Below are positions 35,631 through 43,554 of a stretch of 64,000 bases of DNA, piece after piece. Under the pieces are notes generated by a model that did not search any database, had not been told where the DNA came from, and saw nothing but the letters and a program-made list of their open reading frames with translations. The DNA is from Cellulomonas fulva (GTDB taxonomy: Bacteria; Actinomycetota; Actinomycetes; Actinomycetales; Cellulomonadaceae): positions 2,480,001 to 2,544,000 of the forward strand of contig NZ_JAHBOH010000001.1 in the NCBI RefSeq assembly GCF_018531375.1, read 5' to 3'. The first letter of the stretch is position 1. Each line of letters begins with the position of its first letter. A program made the translations under genes and the position numbers.

Positions 35631-37112
35631 TCAGGCGTAGGACTCGACGAGCGAGAGCAGCGTGCGCACGCCCACGCCCGTGCCGCCGGCCGGCGTGTAG
35701 TCGTGCGGTGCCTTCTCGTTGAACGCCGGGCCGGCGATGTCCAGGTGCGCCCACGGGGCGTCCCCGACGAACTCGCGCAGGAACACGCCGGCGGCGAGCA
35801 TCCCGCCGAACCGCTCGCCGATGTTCGCGATGTCCGCGACCTTCGACTTGAGCGTGGGGCGCAGCTCCTCGGGCAGCGGCATGGGCCAGAACTGCTCGCC
35901 GCTCGACGTCGCGGACGCCACCACGCGCTCCCGCACCTCGTCGGTGCCCATGACCGCGGAGACGCGGTACCCGAGCGCCACGACCTGAGCCCCGGTGAGC
36001 GTGGCGATGTCGACGACGACGTCCGGCTCCTCCTCGAGGGCGGCGACCAGGCCGTCCGCGAGCACCAGGCGGCCCTCGGCGTCGGTGTTGAGCACCTCGA
36101 CCGTCTTGCCGCCGCGGATGGTCAGGACGTCCGACGGGCGCTGCGCCGTGCCGGACGGCATGTTCTCGGCGAGGCAGAGCCACCCCGTCACCGCGACCGG
36201 CAGGCCCAGGCGCGCGGCGGCGACCACGGTGTGCAGCACGGCGGCGGCGCCCGCCATGTCGGACTTCATCGCCTCCATGCCGGCGGCGGGCTTGATCGAG
36301 ATGCCGCCGGAGTCGAACGTGATCCCCTTGCCGACGAGCGCCACGTGGGCTCGCGGCTTCGAGGGGGAGTAGGCGACCTTGACCAGACGCGGCGGGCGGG
36401 CCGAGCCCTGCCCCACGCCGACGAGCCCGCCGTAGCCGCCCGAGGCCAGCGCCTTCTCGTCGAGCACCGTCACCTTGAGACCCTTGGCGCCCGACTGCTT
36501 GACGGCCGCCCGCGCCTCGTCGGCGAACGCCGCCGGGTACAGGTCGTTGGGCGCCGCGTTCACCAGGTCGCGGGTCCCGTGGACCGAGGCCGCGAGGACC
36601 TCGGCGCGCGCCACCGCCTCCTGCGCCGCGCGGTCGCGCGCACGGTCCGTCACGACCTCGATCTGCGCCACGGCCGCCTCGGCGAGCGCGTGGTAGCGGC
36701 TGTAGGTGTACGCGCCGAGCAGCGCGCCCTCGGCGACGGCGGCGACCGAGGCCGCGTCGGGTGCGGGCAGCGCGAGCGCGACCGAGGCGAGGCCCGCGAG
36801 CTCGCGCGTCGCGGCGCCGGCCGCGCGGCGGAGGGTCTCGGCGCCCGCGGGCGAGCCGGCGTCGAGCGGCTTGTCGCCGACACCGGTCACGACGAGCGCC
36901 GCCGCCTTGAGCCCCGTGCCGGGCAGCCGCCGCACCTCGTCGACCGCGCCCGTGATGCCCAGCCGTGCCGCGTCGCGCGCGAGGGTCTGGACGATCTCCT
37001 TCGGCAGCCAGTCGGCGCCGACGGCGGCGACCGAGGTGCCGCGGGGCCGGACGGCCACGACCACGGCGTCGACGGAGAGCTGGGCGGGGTTCTTGGCGGT
37101 GAGCGCGATCAC
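35631..37112 (-). CDS. pepA: Leucyl aminopeptidase (M17)
   Basis: Cytosolic hexameric di-zinc aminopeptidase releasing N-terminal amino acids. The 493-residue protein has the catalytic C-terminal domain with GKGITFDSGGISIKP, MEAMKSDMAGAAAV and the signature NTDAEGRLVLADGL, giving the metal-binding Lys, Asp and Glu residues. The N-terminal macro-like domain is variable, as usual. GTG 37112 follows TACCAT by 6 nt; the ATG at 37154 would lie upstream of that box. It corresponds to pepB (Rv2213) beside dlaT in mycobacteria. Confidence 0.94.
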   Translation of the reverse strand: MIALTAKNPAQLSVDAVVVAVRPRGTSVAAVGADWLPKEIVQTLARDAARLGITGAVDEVRRLPGTGLKAAALVVTGVGDKPLDAGSPAGAETLRRAAGAATRELAGLASVALALPAPDAASVAAVAEGALLGAYTYSRYHALAEAAVAQIEVVTDRARDRAAQEAVARAEVLAASVHGTRDLVNAAPNDLYPAAFADEARAAVKQSGAKGLKVTVLDEKALASGGYGGLVGVGQGSARPPRLVKVAYSPSKPRAHVALVGKGITFDSGGISIKPAAGMEAMKSDMAGAAAVLHTVVAAARLGLPVAVTGWLCLAENMPSGTAQRPSDVLTIRGGKTVEVLNTDAEGRLVLADGLVAALEEEPDVVVDIATLTGAQVVALGYRVSAVMGTDEVRERVVASATSSGEQFWPMPLPEELRPTLKSKVADIANIGERFGGMLAAGVFLREFVGDAPWAHLDIAGPAFNEKAPHDYTPAGGTGVGVRTLLSLVESYA

Positions 37113-37118
37113 CGCTCG

Positions 37119-37124
37119 ATGGTA
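37119..37124 (-). promoter_or_regulatory. Predicted leaderless -10 box of pepA
   Basis: TACCAT on the minus strand, 6 nt before GTG 37112. It supports the shorter of two candidate starts. Confidence 0.5.
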
Positions 37125-37187
37125 ACCGCGCGGCCGGCGCGGGGACGCGGTCACAGGTCCCTGGGCGACGCCGCGGAGGACGCCAGG

Positions 37188-37193
37188 TAGGTT
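37188..37193 (+). promoter_or_regulatory. Predicted -10 box of the 125-aa membrane protein gene
   Basis: TAGGTT, 8 nt before GTG 37202, with no ribosome site between them. Confidence 0.45.
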
Positions 37194-37201
37194 GTGCAGC
37201 C

Positions 37202-37579
37202 GTGACCGAGCCCGTGGACCCCCTGGTGCCTCTGGCGCTCCTCGTCGCGCTGCTCTGCGCCGCGCTGGGCGCGTGGGCGCTGTGGTTCGTCGTGCGGGAC
37301 CGCGCGGTGGTGCTCCGCCAGCTGTGGGGCGGGGCGGTCGTCGAGGCCGTGCTCGTCGTGCAGGCCGTGGTGCTCGCGGTGGCGCAGGCGACGGGTGACC
37401 GGGAGGTCGACGGCCTGCTGCTGTGGGGGTACGTGGTGACGCAGCTCGTCATCCTCCCGTTCGCCGCGGCCTGGGCGTTCGCCGAGCGTTCCCGCTGGAG
37501 CTCGGTCGTCCTGCTGGTCGCCGCGCTGACCGTCGCCTTCCTCGAGCTCCGGCTCCTGCAGATCTGGGGGACCCTGTGA
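37202..37579 (+). CDS. Small polytopic membrane protein (125 aa)
   Basis: Predicted four-helix membrane protein of unknown function: LVPLALLVALLCAALGAWAL, VVEAVLVVQAVVLAVAQA, VTQLVILPFAAAWAFAE and SSVVLLVAALTVAFLELRLL. Few charged residues; no cofactor ligands. Its stop overlaps the next gene's GTG by 4 bp (GTGA), so the two small membrane proteins are translationally coupled and may work together. Confidence 0.75.
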   Translation: MTEPVDPLVPLALLVALLCAALGAWALWFVVRDRAVVLRQLWGGAVVEAVLVVQAVVLAVAQATGDREVDGLLLWGYVVTQLVILPFAAAWAFAERSRWSSVVLLVAALTVAFLELRLLQIWGTL

Positions 37580-38040
37580 CCGCACCGTCGACGCGCTCCG
37601 CGAGGCGCCCCACCGGCAGCGGGCCCGGCCGGCTCCTGGTCGCGGTCTACGGCGTGCTCGCGCTGGCCGCGACCGCGCGCGGCCTCTACCAGGTCACGAC
37701 CAAGTGGGCCGAGGCGCCGCTGGCCTACGCGCTGTCGCTGCTCGCCGGGCTCGTCTACGTCGTCGCCACCTACGCGCTCGCGCGGGACCGCCGCACGCTC
37801 GCGTGGGCGACCGTCGGGTTCGAGCTCGCCGGCGTCCTCGTCGTGGGCACGCTGTCGCTCGTCGACGTGGGCGACTTCCCCGACGAGACCGTGTGGTCCG
37901 GGTTCGGCGCCGGCTACGGCTACGTCCCGCTGGTGCTGCCGTTCGTCGGGCTGTGGTGGCTGTGGCGCACGGGCCGGACGGGCGCCGGGCGGCCGCCCGC
38001 CCCGCAGACGGGTCCGACGAGCCCGCCCCTCCGCCCGTAG
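37576..38040 (+). CDS. Small polytopic membrane protein (154 aa), coupled to the preceding gene
   Basis: Four predicted membrane helices: LLVAVYGVLALAATARGLY, PLAYALSLLAGLVYVVAT, LAWATVGFELAGVLVVGTLS and YVPLVLPFVGLWWLW. The motif VDVGDFPDETVWSGFGAGYGY between helices 3 and 4 is short and acidic. I recall similar proteins with this DFPDxTVWS segment in actinobacteria without assigned function. It starts at GTG 37576 overlapping the upstream stop. Its own stop codon TAG forms part of the putative pyrD -10 box. Confidence 0.75.
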   Translation: MTAPSTRSARRPTGSGPGRLLVAVYGVLALAATARGLYQVTTKWAEAPLAYALSLLAGLVYVVATYALARDRRTLAWATVGFELAGVLVVGTLSLVDVGDFPDETVWSGFGAGYGYVPLVLPFVGLWWLWRTGRTGAGRPPAPQTGPTSPPLRP

Positions 38041-38043
38041 GGT
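38038..38043 (+). promoter_or_regulatory. Predicted leaderless -10 box of pyrD
   Basis: TAGGGT, 6 nt before GTG 38050. Its first three bases are the stop codon of the preceding gene. Confidence 0.5.
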
Positions 38044-38049
38044 GAGCGC

Positions 38050-39111
38050 GTGTACCGCCTGCTGTTCGACCTGGTCTTCCGGCGCATGGACCCCGAGCGC
38101 GCGCACGAACTCGCGTTCCGGCTGATCGCGACGGTCGGCCGCACGCCCGTGCTGCGCAGCCTGGTCGCGCGTCTGTTCGCCGTGCCGTCCGGCGGCGCGG
38201 TGCGCGTGTGGGGACGGTCGCTGCCCGGTCGGTTCGGTGTCGCGGCGGGGTTCGACAAGGACGCGCGCGCCGTCGAGGGCCTGGCGATGCTCGGGTTCTC
38301 CTTCGTCGAGATCGGCACCGTCACGGCGCAGCCCCAGCCGGGCAACGAGCGGCCGCGGCTGTGGCGCGTGCTCGACCAGCGCGCGCTGCGCAACCGGATG
38401 GGCTTCAACAACGAGGGTTCGCTCGCCGTCGCCCGGCGGCTGGCGCGGCTGCGCGCGACGGACCGCGGACGTGCGCTCGTCGTCGGCGTCAACATCGGCA
38501 AGACCAAGATGACGCCCGCGGCCGAGGCCGCGGCGGACTACGCGACGAGCGCGGGGCGGCTCGCGCCGTACGCGGACTACCTGGTGGTCAACGTGTCCTC
38601 GCCGAACACGCCGGGGCTGCGGGACCTGCAGTCGGTCGAGGCGCTGCGGCCGATCCTGGAGGCCGTCCGCGTCGCCGCCGACGAGGCGACGGCGCGCGCC
38701 GGCGTCCGGGCCGTGCCGCTGCTCGTCAAGATCGCGCCGGACCTCTCCGACGACGACGTGGACGCGGTCGCCGACCTCGCGGCCGAGCTCGGGCTCGACG
38801 GCGTGGTCGCCGTGAACACGACGATCGGGCACGACCTCGGACCGGGCGGCCTGTCCGGCCCGCCGGTGCTGGCGCGCGGCCTCGACGTGGTCGCCCGCCT
38901 GCGGACCCGACTGGGCCCCGACGCGGTGCTCGTCGGCGTGGGCGGCATCACCACGCCCGCCGACGCGCGCGAGTACCTGGCCGTGGGCGCGACCCTGGTC
39001 CAGGGCTACACGGGCTTCATCTACCAGGGTCCGGCGTGGGCGTCGAGGATCGGCCGCGCGCTGGCCTCCGACGCGCGCCGTCCGGTCCGCACGGGGGAGG
39101 TCGGCCGGTGA
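38050..39111 (+). CDS. pyrD: Quinone-dependent dihydroorotate dehydrogenase
   Basis: Fourth step of pyrimidine synthesis: oxidises dihydroorotate with FMN and passes electrons to membrane quinone. The 353-residue class-2 enzyme has the N-terminal amphipathic membrane-association helices (YRLLFDLVFRRMDPERAHEL), GVAAGFDKDA, MGFNNEG, the catalytic-Ser loop NVSSPNTPGLRDLQ, VKIAPDLSD and GVGGITTPADA. GTG start without ribosome site. A 69-residue ORF begins in its stop codon (TGATG). Confidence 0.95.
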   Translation: MYRLLFDLVFRRMDPERAHELAFRLIATVGRTPVLRSLVARLFAVPSGGAVRVWGRSLPGRFGVAAGFDKDARAVEGLAMLGFSFVEIGTVTAQPQPGNERPRLWRVLDQRALRNRMGFNNEGSLAVARRLARLRATDRGRALVVGVNIGKTKMTPAAEAAADYATSAGRLAPYADYLVVNVSSPNTPGLRDLQSVEALRPILEAVRVAADEATARAGVRAVPLLVKIAPDLSDDDVDAVADLAAELGLDGVVAVNTTIGHDLGPGGLSGPPVLARGLDVVARLRTRLGPDAVLVGVGGITTPADAREYLAVGATLVQGYTGFIYQGPAWASRIGRALASDARRPVRTGEVGR

Positions 39112-39320
39112 TGGCGCTGCGTCCGCAGTGGGAGTGGCAGCTCGACGGTGCGTCCGGGCCGCTCGAGCGACCCGTGAGCCCCGTGTTCGGCAACCGGTAC
39201 GACGCCGAGCAGTGGCTGGGCGAGCACTGGCGCGCGCTCGCCGCGCAGGGGGTGCAGGTCGCGACGTTGCGCCAGGAGGGCGTCCTCGTCGGGCAGCCCG
39301 TCCCGTTGCCGGCCCCCTGA
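39111..39320 (+). CDS. Hypothetical protein (69 aa) coupled to pyrD
   Basis: Its ATG overlaps the pyrD stop by one base (TGATG), so it is probably translated by re-initiation. The product is soluble, Trp-rich (RPQWEWQLDG, WLGEHWRALAAQG) and ends PVPLPAP. No known motif; the regular helix around residues 30-46 and following strand suggest a small folded protein. Function unknown; a role with PyrD is only suggested by coupling. Confidence 0.6.
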   Translation: MALRPQWEWQLDGASGPLERPVSPVFGNRYDAEQWLGEHWRALAAQGVQVATLRQEGVLVGQPVPLPAP

Positions 39321-39341
39321 CGAGGCCGGCAGGCCGACGCG

Positions 39342-40799
39342 TCAGACGACGAACGACGCGGCCTGGTCCCGCGCGGGCGCGTCCGCCTCGATGCCCAGCT
39401 CCGCCCACGCGCGCGCCAGGCCGTCCACCGCGCGCACCAGGCGTTCGGCGGGCTCGGTGAACGGCACGCGCAGGTAGCGCTCCAGCCCGGGGTCGACGCC
39501 GAACGTGGGCCCGGGCGCCACGCGCACGCCGTGCCGCGGCGCGAGCGCGGCGAGCGCCGAGGAGACGGGCGCCCCGAGGTCGACCCAGAGCGACAGCCCG
39601 CCCGCCGGCGGGTCCACGCGCCACGACGGCAGGCGCCGCGCGAGCTCGTCGACCAGCACGTCACGCTGCTCGCGCAGTCGCGCACGCCGGCCGAGCAGCA
39701 GCGCGTCGCCCTGCTCGAGCAGCCGCACCACGACGAGCTGGTCGAGCACCGACGAGCCGAGGTCGACGTGGTTGCGCTGCGTCGTCAGCCGTCCGACCAC
39801 GTCGCGGTGCGCCCGCACCCAGCCGATCCGCAGCCCACCCCAGAAGCTCTTGGAGGCGGACCCCACGCAGGCGACGGCGGCGTCGGTCCCGCCGCCCGCG
39901 AACGAGGGCGGCTCGGGGCCGTCGAGCGTGAGGTCGGTCAGCGCCTCGTCGCCGACGACGAGCGTGCGCGTGCGGACCGCGAGGTCCCGGACGGTGGCGC
40001 GGTCCTGCGCGCTCATCGTCGTGCCGGTCGGGTTGCGGTGGTCCGGGATGAGGTAGGCGAGGCGGGGGGACGCCTGGCGCAGGGTCGAGGCGAACAGCTC
40101 GACGTCGAGGCCTTCCGGACCGGACGGGACGGGGACCGGTCGCGCGGCCGCCGCGCGCACGGCGTCGAGCGCGTGCGGGTAGGTCGGCTGCTCGACGACG
40201 ACGCGGTCGCCGGGGCCGGCGTGGGCCGCGACCAGGAGGTGGATCGCCTCCTGACCGCCGGTGGTCACCAGGACCTGGTCGGGGCTCGTCGGCGTCCCGC
40301 GCGCCGTGTACCGGTCCGCGACGGCCTGGCGCAGCTCCGGGAGGCCGGCCGGTGCGTACCCCGTGCCCGGCAGGTGGCGCGGCAGCAGCTCGAGCGCCGC
40401 GACGACGGCCTCGTGGAGCTCGGCCGGCGCGGACGGCGCGGCGACGGTGAGGTCGACGACGTCGTCCGGCACCGCGTGCGGGAGGGCGCCGCGGACGGGG
40501 CGTCCGGAGTCCGGCAGGGTCGTCACGGTGCCGGAGCCGCGGCGGCTGACGAGGTACCCCTCCTCGCGCAGCGCGTCGTACGCCGCGGTGGTCGTGGTCC
40601 GGGACACGCCGACGGACTCCGCGAGCTCGCGCTCGCTGGGCAGGCGCGTCCGCAAGGGGAGCGCGCCGGAGAGCACGGCGGCCCGCAGCGCGTCGGCCAG
40701 CGCGGCGTACGCCGGCCCCGGGCGTTCCCAGGCGCCGAGCACCGCGCGCAGGCGGGCGCCGGAGACGCGGCGGTCGGTCGGGAGGTCGACGATGCTCAC
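39342..40799 (-). CDS. MocR/GntR-type regulator with aminotransferase domain (YczR-like)
   Basis: 485 residues. The GntR winged helix is at about residues 20-85 (AYAALADALRAAVLSG, RLPSERELAESVGVSRTT, Y-D-A-L-R-E-E-G-Y). A fold-type-I aminotransferase domain follows, with GGQEAIHLL, PTYPHALDAV, PDHRNPTG, DEALTDL and the PLP Lys in SASKSFWGGLRIGW. Such proteins are PLP-sensing regulators. It is divergent from a small membrane ORF and a yczE-type gene, the arrangement that defines the YczR subgroup. GTG 40799 follows CACAGT by 6 nt, and nested palindromes lie in the shared promoter. Confidence 0.88.
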   Translation of the reverse strand: MSIVDLPTDRRVSGARLRAVLGAWERPGPAYAALADALRAAVLSGALPLRTRLPSERELAESVGVSRTTTTAAYDALREEGYLVSRRGSGTVTTLPDSGRPVRGALPHAVPDDVVDLTVAAPSAPAELHEAVVAALELLPRHLPGTGYAPAGLPELRQAVADRYTARGTPTSPDQVLVTTGGQEAIHLLVAAHAGPGDRVVVEQPTYPHALDAVRAAAARPVPVPSGPEGLDVELFASTLRQASPRLAYLIPDHRNPTGTTMSAQDRATVRDLAVRTRTLVVGDEALTDLTLDGPEPPSFAGGGTDAAVACVGSASKSFWGGLRIGWVRAHRDVVGRLTTQRNHVDLGSSVLDQLVVVRLLEQGDALLLGRRARLREQRDVLVDELARRLPSWRVDPPAGGLSLWVDLGAPVSSALAALAPRHGVRVAPGPTFGVDPGLERYLRVPFTEPAERLVRAVDGLARAWAELGIEADAPARDQAASFVV

Positions 40800-40802
40800 G
40801 AC

Positions 40803-40850
40803 GCCACTGTGGCAGAAGTGGTTATGGTCTGCATAGCCACCTGGGGCCAG
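40803..40850. promoter_or_regulatory. Nested palindromes in the mocR/yczE divergent promoter
   Basis: Three inverted repeats in 48 bp: GCCAC-T-GTGGC (40803-40813), GTGGTTATG-N5-CATAGCCAC (40818-40840, one mismatch) and CTGG-GG-CCAG (40841-40850). The left one contains the putative mocR -10 (CACAGT, minus strand, 40806-40811). The right one abuts the small-ORF -10 (CAGATT, 40848-40853). A MocR operator controlling both directions is likely. Confidence 0.6.
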
Positions 40851-40859
40851 ATTGGAGAC

Positions 40860-41021
40860 ATGGTCTTCCTCCTGGCTATCGTCTGCGTGGTGCTCGTGAA
40901 TCTCGTCGCCCTCGTCCGGACCGTCCTGCGGGACGGGCTGGACGAGCCTGCGCCGGGCCCGGCGGACTGGGCGACGGGCACGACCCTCGAGGTGCCCCGC
41001 AGCGTCCGGTCGGCGCGGTGA
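40860..41021 (+). CDS. Small single-helix membrane protein (53 aa) upstream of yczE
   Basis: Short ORF: one membrane helix at residues 2-20 (VFLLAIVCVVLVNLVALV), then RTVLRDGLDEPAPG and a polar tail. ATG 40860 lies 6 nt after a CAGATT box (40848-40853), and the stop overlaps the next gene's GTG as GTGA, which argues that it is translated. No homologue is recalled. It could be a regulatory or accessory peptide for the YczE membrane protein, or a leader for translational coupling. Confidence 0.6.
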   Translation: MVFLLAIVCVVLVNLVALVRTVLRDGLDEPAPGPADWATGTTLEVPRSVRSAR

Positions 41022-41728
41022 GCCGCACGACGGCGGGGCCCGGGTCCTCCAGGTCTGCTCGCGCTCCACAGCCGCGTCGGCCGTGGGGGACGCGCCCCGT
41101 GCGCCGCACGAGCCAGCTCGCCGTCGGCCTGGTGCTCTACGCGGTCTCCATGGCCGTGCTGGTCGACAGCGGCCTGGGCAACATGCCCTGGGACGTCCTC
41201 AGCGAGGGCGTGGCGGCGCGGACAGGTGCGACCTTCGGCACGGTGACGCTCGCCGTGAGCGCGCTGGTGCTGGCCTGCTGGATCCCGCTGCGCCAGCGGC
41301 CCGGCGTCGGCACGGTCGCGAACGTGCTGGTCATCGGCCTGCTGGTGGACCCGTTCCTGCGTCTCCTGGACGCCGCCGGGGACCAGCCGCTCGCCGCCCG
41401 TCTGGCGATGGCCGCGTGCGGGATCGCGCTGAATGCGCTCGCCACCGCGCTGTACGTCGGAGCGGGCCTGGGTCCGGGGCCGCGTGACGGGCTCATGACC
41501 GGCCTGGTCGCGCGGACCGGCCGACCGGTCGCGCTGGTGCGCACCGGGATCGAGGTCGTGGTCGTGGTGACGGGCATCGCGCTCGGGGGCACCTTCGGCG
41601 TGGCCACCGTCGCCTACGCGCTGCTCGTCGGCCCCCTGGTGCACGTCCTGCTCCCGCGCCTCACCGTGCGTGACGTGCCCGACGCCGCGAGCCCGGCGCT
41701 GCAGCCGGGCGCGGCCGCCGCCCGCTGA
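41018..41728 (+). CDS. YczE/YyaS/YitT family membrane protein
   Basis: 236-residue membrane protein with about five helices after a basic N-terminal tail. The signature ALYVGAGLGPGPRDGLMTGL and the earlier DSGLGNMPWDVLSEG are diagnostic of YczE-type proteins, probable transporters of unknown substrate. It is transcribed divergently from the MocR-type regulator, a pairing seen across Gram-positive bacteria. It starts at GTG 41018 overlapping the small ORF, and is followed by a strong hairpin. Confidence 0.88.
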   Translation: MSRTTAGPGSSRSARAPQPRRPWGTRPVRRTSQLAVGLVLYAVSMAVLVDSGLGNMPWDVLSEGVAARTGATFGTVTLAVSALVLACWIPLRQRPGVGTVANVLVIGLLVDPFLRLLDAAGDQPLAARLAMAACGIALNALATALYVGAGLGPGPRDGLMTGLVARTGRPVALVRTGIEVVVVVTGIALGGTFGVATVAYALLVGPLVHVLLPRLTVRDVPDAASPALQPGAAAAR

Positions 41729-41838
41729 CGGGGCACTGCCGCCGGCCGGTCCCGCCGCGGTGCCCGCCCAGCGATCCCGCCGAGCGATCCCGCCCGGCAG
41801 CCCCGCGGGCCGAGCCGGCCGTATCGCCCGGTCACCGG

Positions 41839-41874
41839 CCCGTCGTCGTCGGCGCGCACGCCGACGACGACGGG
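41839..41874. terminator. Strong bidirectional hairpin between yczE-like gene and aldo/keto reductase
   Basis: 16-bp perfect stem (arms 41839-41854 and 41859-41874) with a CGCA loop between two convergent genes. The interval also has two copies of GCGATCCCGCC. Confidence 0.7.
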
Positions 41875-41881
41875 GACCGGG

Positions 41882-42892
41882 TCAGCGCGACGCGGGGGAG
41901 GACTTCGCGGTCTCGGCGGGGTCGCGCACGACGCTGTCGCCCAGGACCTCGTCGATCGTCGCGAGCAGCTCGGCCGGGATCTCGACGCCCGAGGCCTTGA
42001 CGTTCTCCGCGACCTGCTCCGGCCGCGAGGCGCCGATGATCGCCGCGGCGACGTTGTCGTTCTGCAGCACCCACGCGACCGCGAGCTGCGCCATCGTCAG
42101 ACCCAGCTCGTCGGCCACGGGCCGCAGCCGCTGCACCCGCTCGAGCGTCTCGGTCTGCTCCAGGAAGCGGCCGATCATGCGGGCGCCGCCCTTGTCGTCC
42201 GTGCCGCGCGACCCGGCGGGCGCCGGCTGGCCCGGCAGGTACTTGCCGGTGAGCACGCCCTGCGCGACGGGGGACCAGACGACCTGCGACAGGCCCTCCT
42301 CGCGGGACGCGGGGAGGACCTCCTCCTCGATGACCCGCCACAGCATCGAGTACTGGGGCTGGTTCGAGATGAACGGCACCTTGAGCTCGCGGGCCAGGGC
42401 GGCGCCGGCGCGGATCTGGTCCGCGGTCCACTCGCTCACGCCGATGTAGAGGGCCTTGCCCTGCCGGACGACGTCGGCGAACGCCTGCATCGTCTCCTCG
42501 AGCGGCGTCTCGTGGTCGTAGCGGTGCGCCTGGTAGACGTCGACGTAGTCGGTCCGCAGCCGCTCGAGCGAGCCGTCGATCGACTCGAGGACGTGCTTGC
42601 GGGACAGGCCGGAGTCGTTGGCGCCCTTGGGGCCGACGGGCCAGTAGACCTTGGTGAGGATCTCGAGCGACTGTCGCCGCTCGCCCTGCAGCGCCTCGCC
42701 CAGCACGGTCTCGGCGGCGGTGTTGGCGTAGACGTCGGCGGTGTCGAACGTGGTGATCCCGGCGTCGAGGGCCGCACGCACGCACGCCTTGGCGGTGTCG
42801 TTCTCGACCTGCGAGCCGTGGGTGAGCCAGTTGCCGTAGATGATCTCGGTGACCTTCAGGCCGGAGCGGCCCAGGTGGCGGTAGTTGACCAT
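41882..42892 (-). CDS. Aldo/keto reductase (Kv-beta-like subfamily)
   Basis: 336-residue NADPH-dependent TIM-barrel oxidoreductase. It has GITTFDTADVYANTAAE (catalytic Asp and Tyr), EILTKVYWPVG (catalytic Lys), YQAHRYDHETP (catalytic-site His), and the NADP-binding C-terminus AAIIGASRPEQVAENV. The LGRSGLKV start and YDHETPLEETM resemble the potassium-channel beta-subunit/YghZ-like group, which often reduces aldehydes such as methylglyoxal; the substrate here is not determined. ATG 42892 follows TAGGGT by 6 nt. Confidence 0.92.
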   Translation of the reverse strand: MVNYRHLGRSGLKVTEIIYGNWLTHGSQVENDTAKACVRAALDAGITTFDTADVYANTAAETVLGEALQGERRQSLEILTKVYWPVGPKGANDSGLSRKHVLESIDGSLERLRTDYVDVYQAHRYDHETPLEETMQAFADVVRQGKALYIGVSEWTADQIRAGAALARELKVPFISNQPQYSMLWRVIEEEVLPASREEGLSQVVWSPVAQGVLTGKYLPGQPAPAGSRGTDDKGGARMIGRFLEQTETLERVQRLRPVADELGLTMAQLAVAWVLQNDNVAAAIIGASRPEQVAENVKASGVEIPAELLATIDEVLGDSVVRDPAETAKSSPASR

Positions 42893-42898
42893 GCAACC

Positions 42899-42904
42899 AC
42901 CCTA
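42899..42904 (-). promoter_or_regulatory. Predicted leaderless -10 box of the aldo/keto reductase gene
   Basis: TAGGGT on the minus strand, 6 nt before ATG 42892, inside the short gap to the DUF3043 gene's end. Confidence 0.55.
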
Positions 42905-42925
42905 AGCGCCGTGCTCAGGCGCGGC

Positions 42926-43522
42926 TCACTGCGGGTAGGCGCGACGCTTCACCTGCGGCTTGGGGAGGCGCGCCCGGCGCAGCTGGAAGGCCCGCATGAC
43001 GCAGTACATGAGCGTGCCGCGCGGCACCTCACCGAACTTCGCGGTCAGCCGTCGCTTGAGCCGCCACCAGAGCACGAAGCCGTCGATCACCGACGCGACG
43101 ACGTACAGGTACAGCACCGACAGCGCGCCGAGCGCGACCGACGGGTTGATGGCCGAGAACGTGAGCTGGAGCACCAGGAACAGCGCCGCGACGGGCAGGA
43201 AGATCTCGCCGAGGCTGAACCGCGCGTCGACGTAGTCGCGCACGTAGCGCTTGACCGGACCCCTGTCCCGCATGGGCATCGCGCGCTCGTCGCCGGCCTG
43301 CATGGCCTTGTACTCGCAGTCGCGCTGCTCGCGCTGCGCCTGCCGCGCGGCCTTGGCCGCCGTCTGACGGTCCGCGGGCACCAGGGGACGCCGGTTGGCC
43401 GCCTCGGCCTCCTTGCGCTTCGGCGTGGGGCGGCCCTTGCGGCCGTCCTCGACGATCCCGACGGGCGGCTCCTCCGCGGCGGGGCTCGCAGGCGTCACGG
43501 GGTCCTTCTGGCGTCCGAACAC
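42926..43522 (-). CDS. DUF3043 family membrane protein
   Basis: 198 residues, actinobacteria-specific, function unknown. The first ~95 residues are charged and cytoplasmic, including GRPTPKRKEAEAANRRPLVP and Lys/Arg/Gln-rich helix. RDYVDARFSLGEIFLPVA then leads into two membrane helices (ALFLVLQLTFSAIN, ALSVLYLYVVASVIDGFVLW), and a basic C-terminus LPKPQVKRR follows. These are DUF3043 features. GTG 43522 follows TACCCT by 6 nt. The gene is divergent from the dipeptidase, and both have leaderless-type promoters within 32 bp. Confidence 0.88.
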   Translation of the reverse strand: MFGRQKDPVTPASPAAEEPPVGIVEDGRKGRPTPKRKEAEAANRRPLVPADRQTAAKAARQAQREQRDCEYKAMQAGDERAMPMRDRGPVKRYVRDYVDARFSLGEIFLPVAALFLVLQLTFSAINPSVALGALSVLYLYVVASVIDGFVLWWRLKRRLTAKFGEVPRGTLMYCVMRAFQLRRARLPKPQVKRRAYPQ

Positions 43523-43528
43523 CGCATC

Positions 43529-43546
43529 AGGGTAGTCGAGTAGCGT
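43529..43546. promoter_or_regulatory. Back-to-back leaderless -10 boxes (DUF3043 / dipeptidase)
   Basis: TACCCT on the minus strand (43529-43534) serves GTG 43522 at 6 nt. TAGCGT on the plus strand (43541-43546) serves GTG 43555 at 8 nt. Confidence 0.5.
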
Positions 43547-43554
43547 GGACGTCC

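Noticed and set aside
35422..39624. 1,400-aa minus-strand ORF
   Set aside because: Runs antisense or out of frame through pepA, pyrD and others with Arg/Ala-rich junk; no domain.
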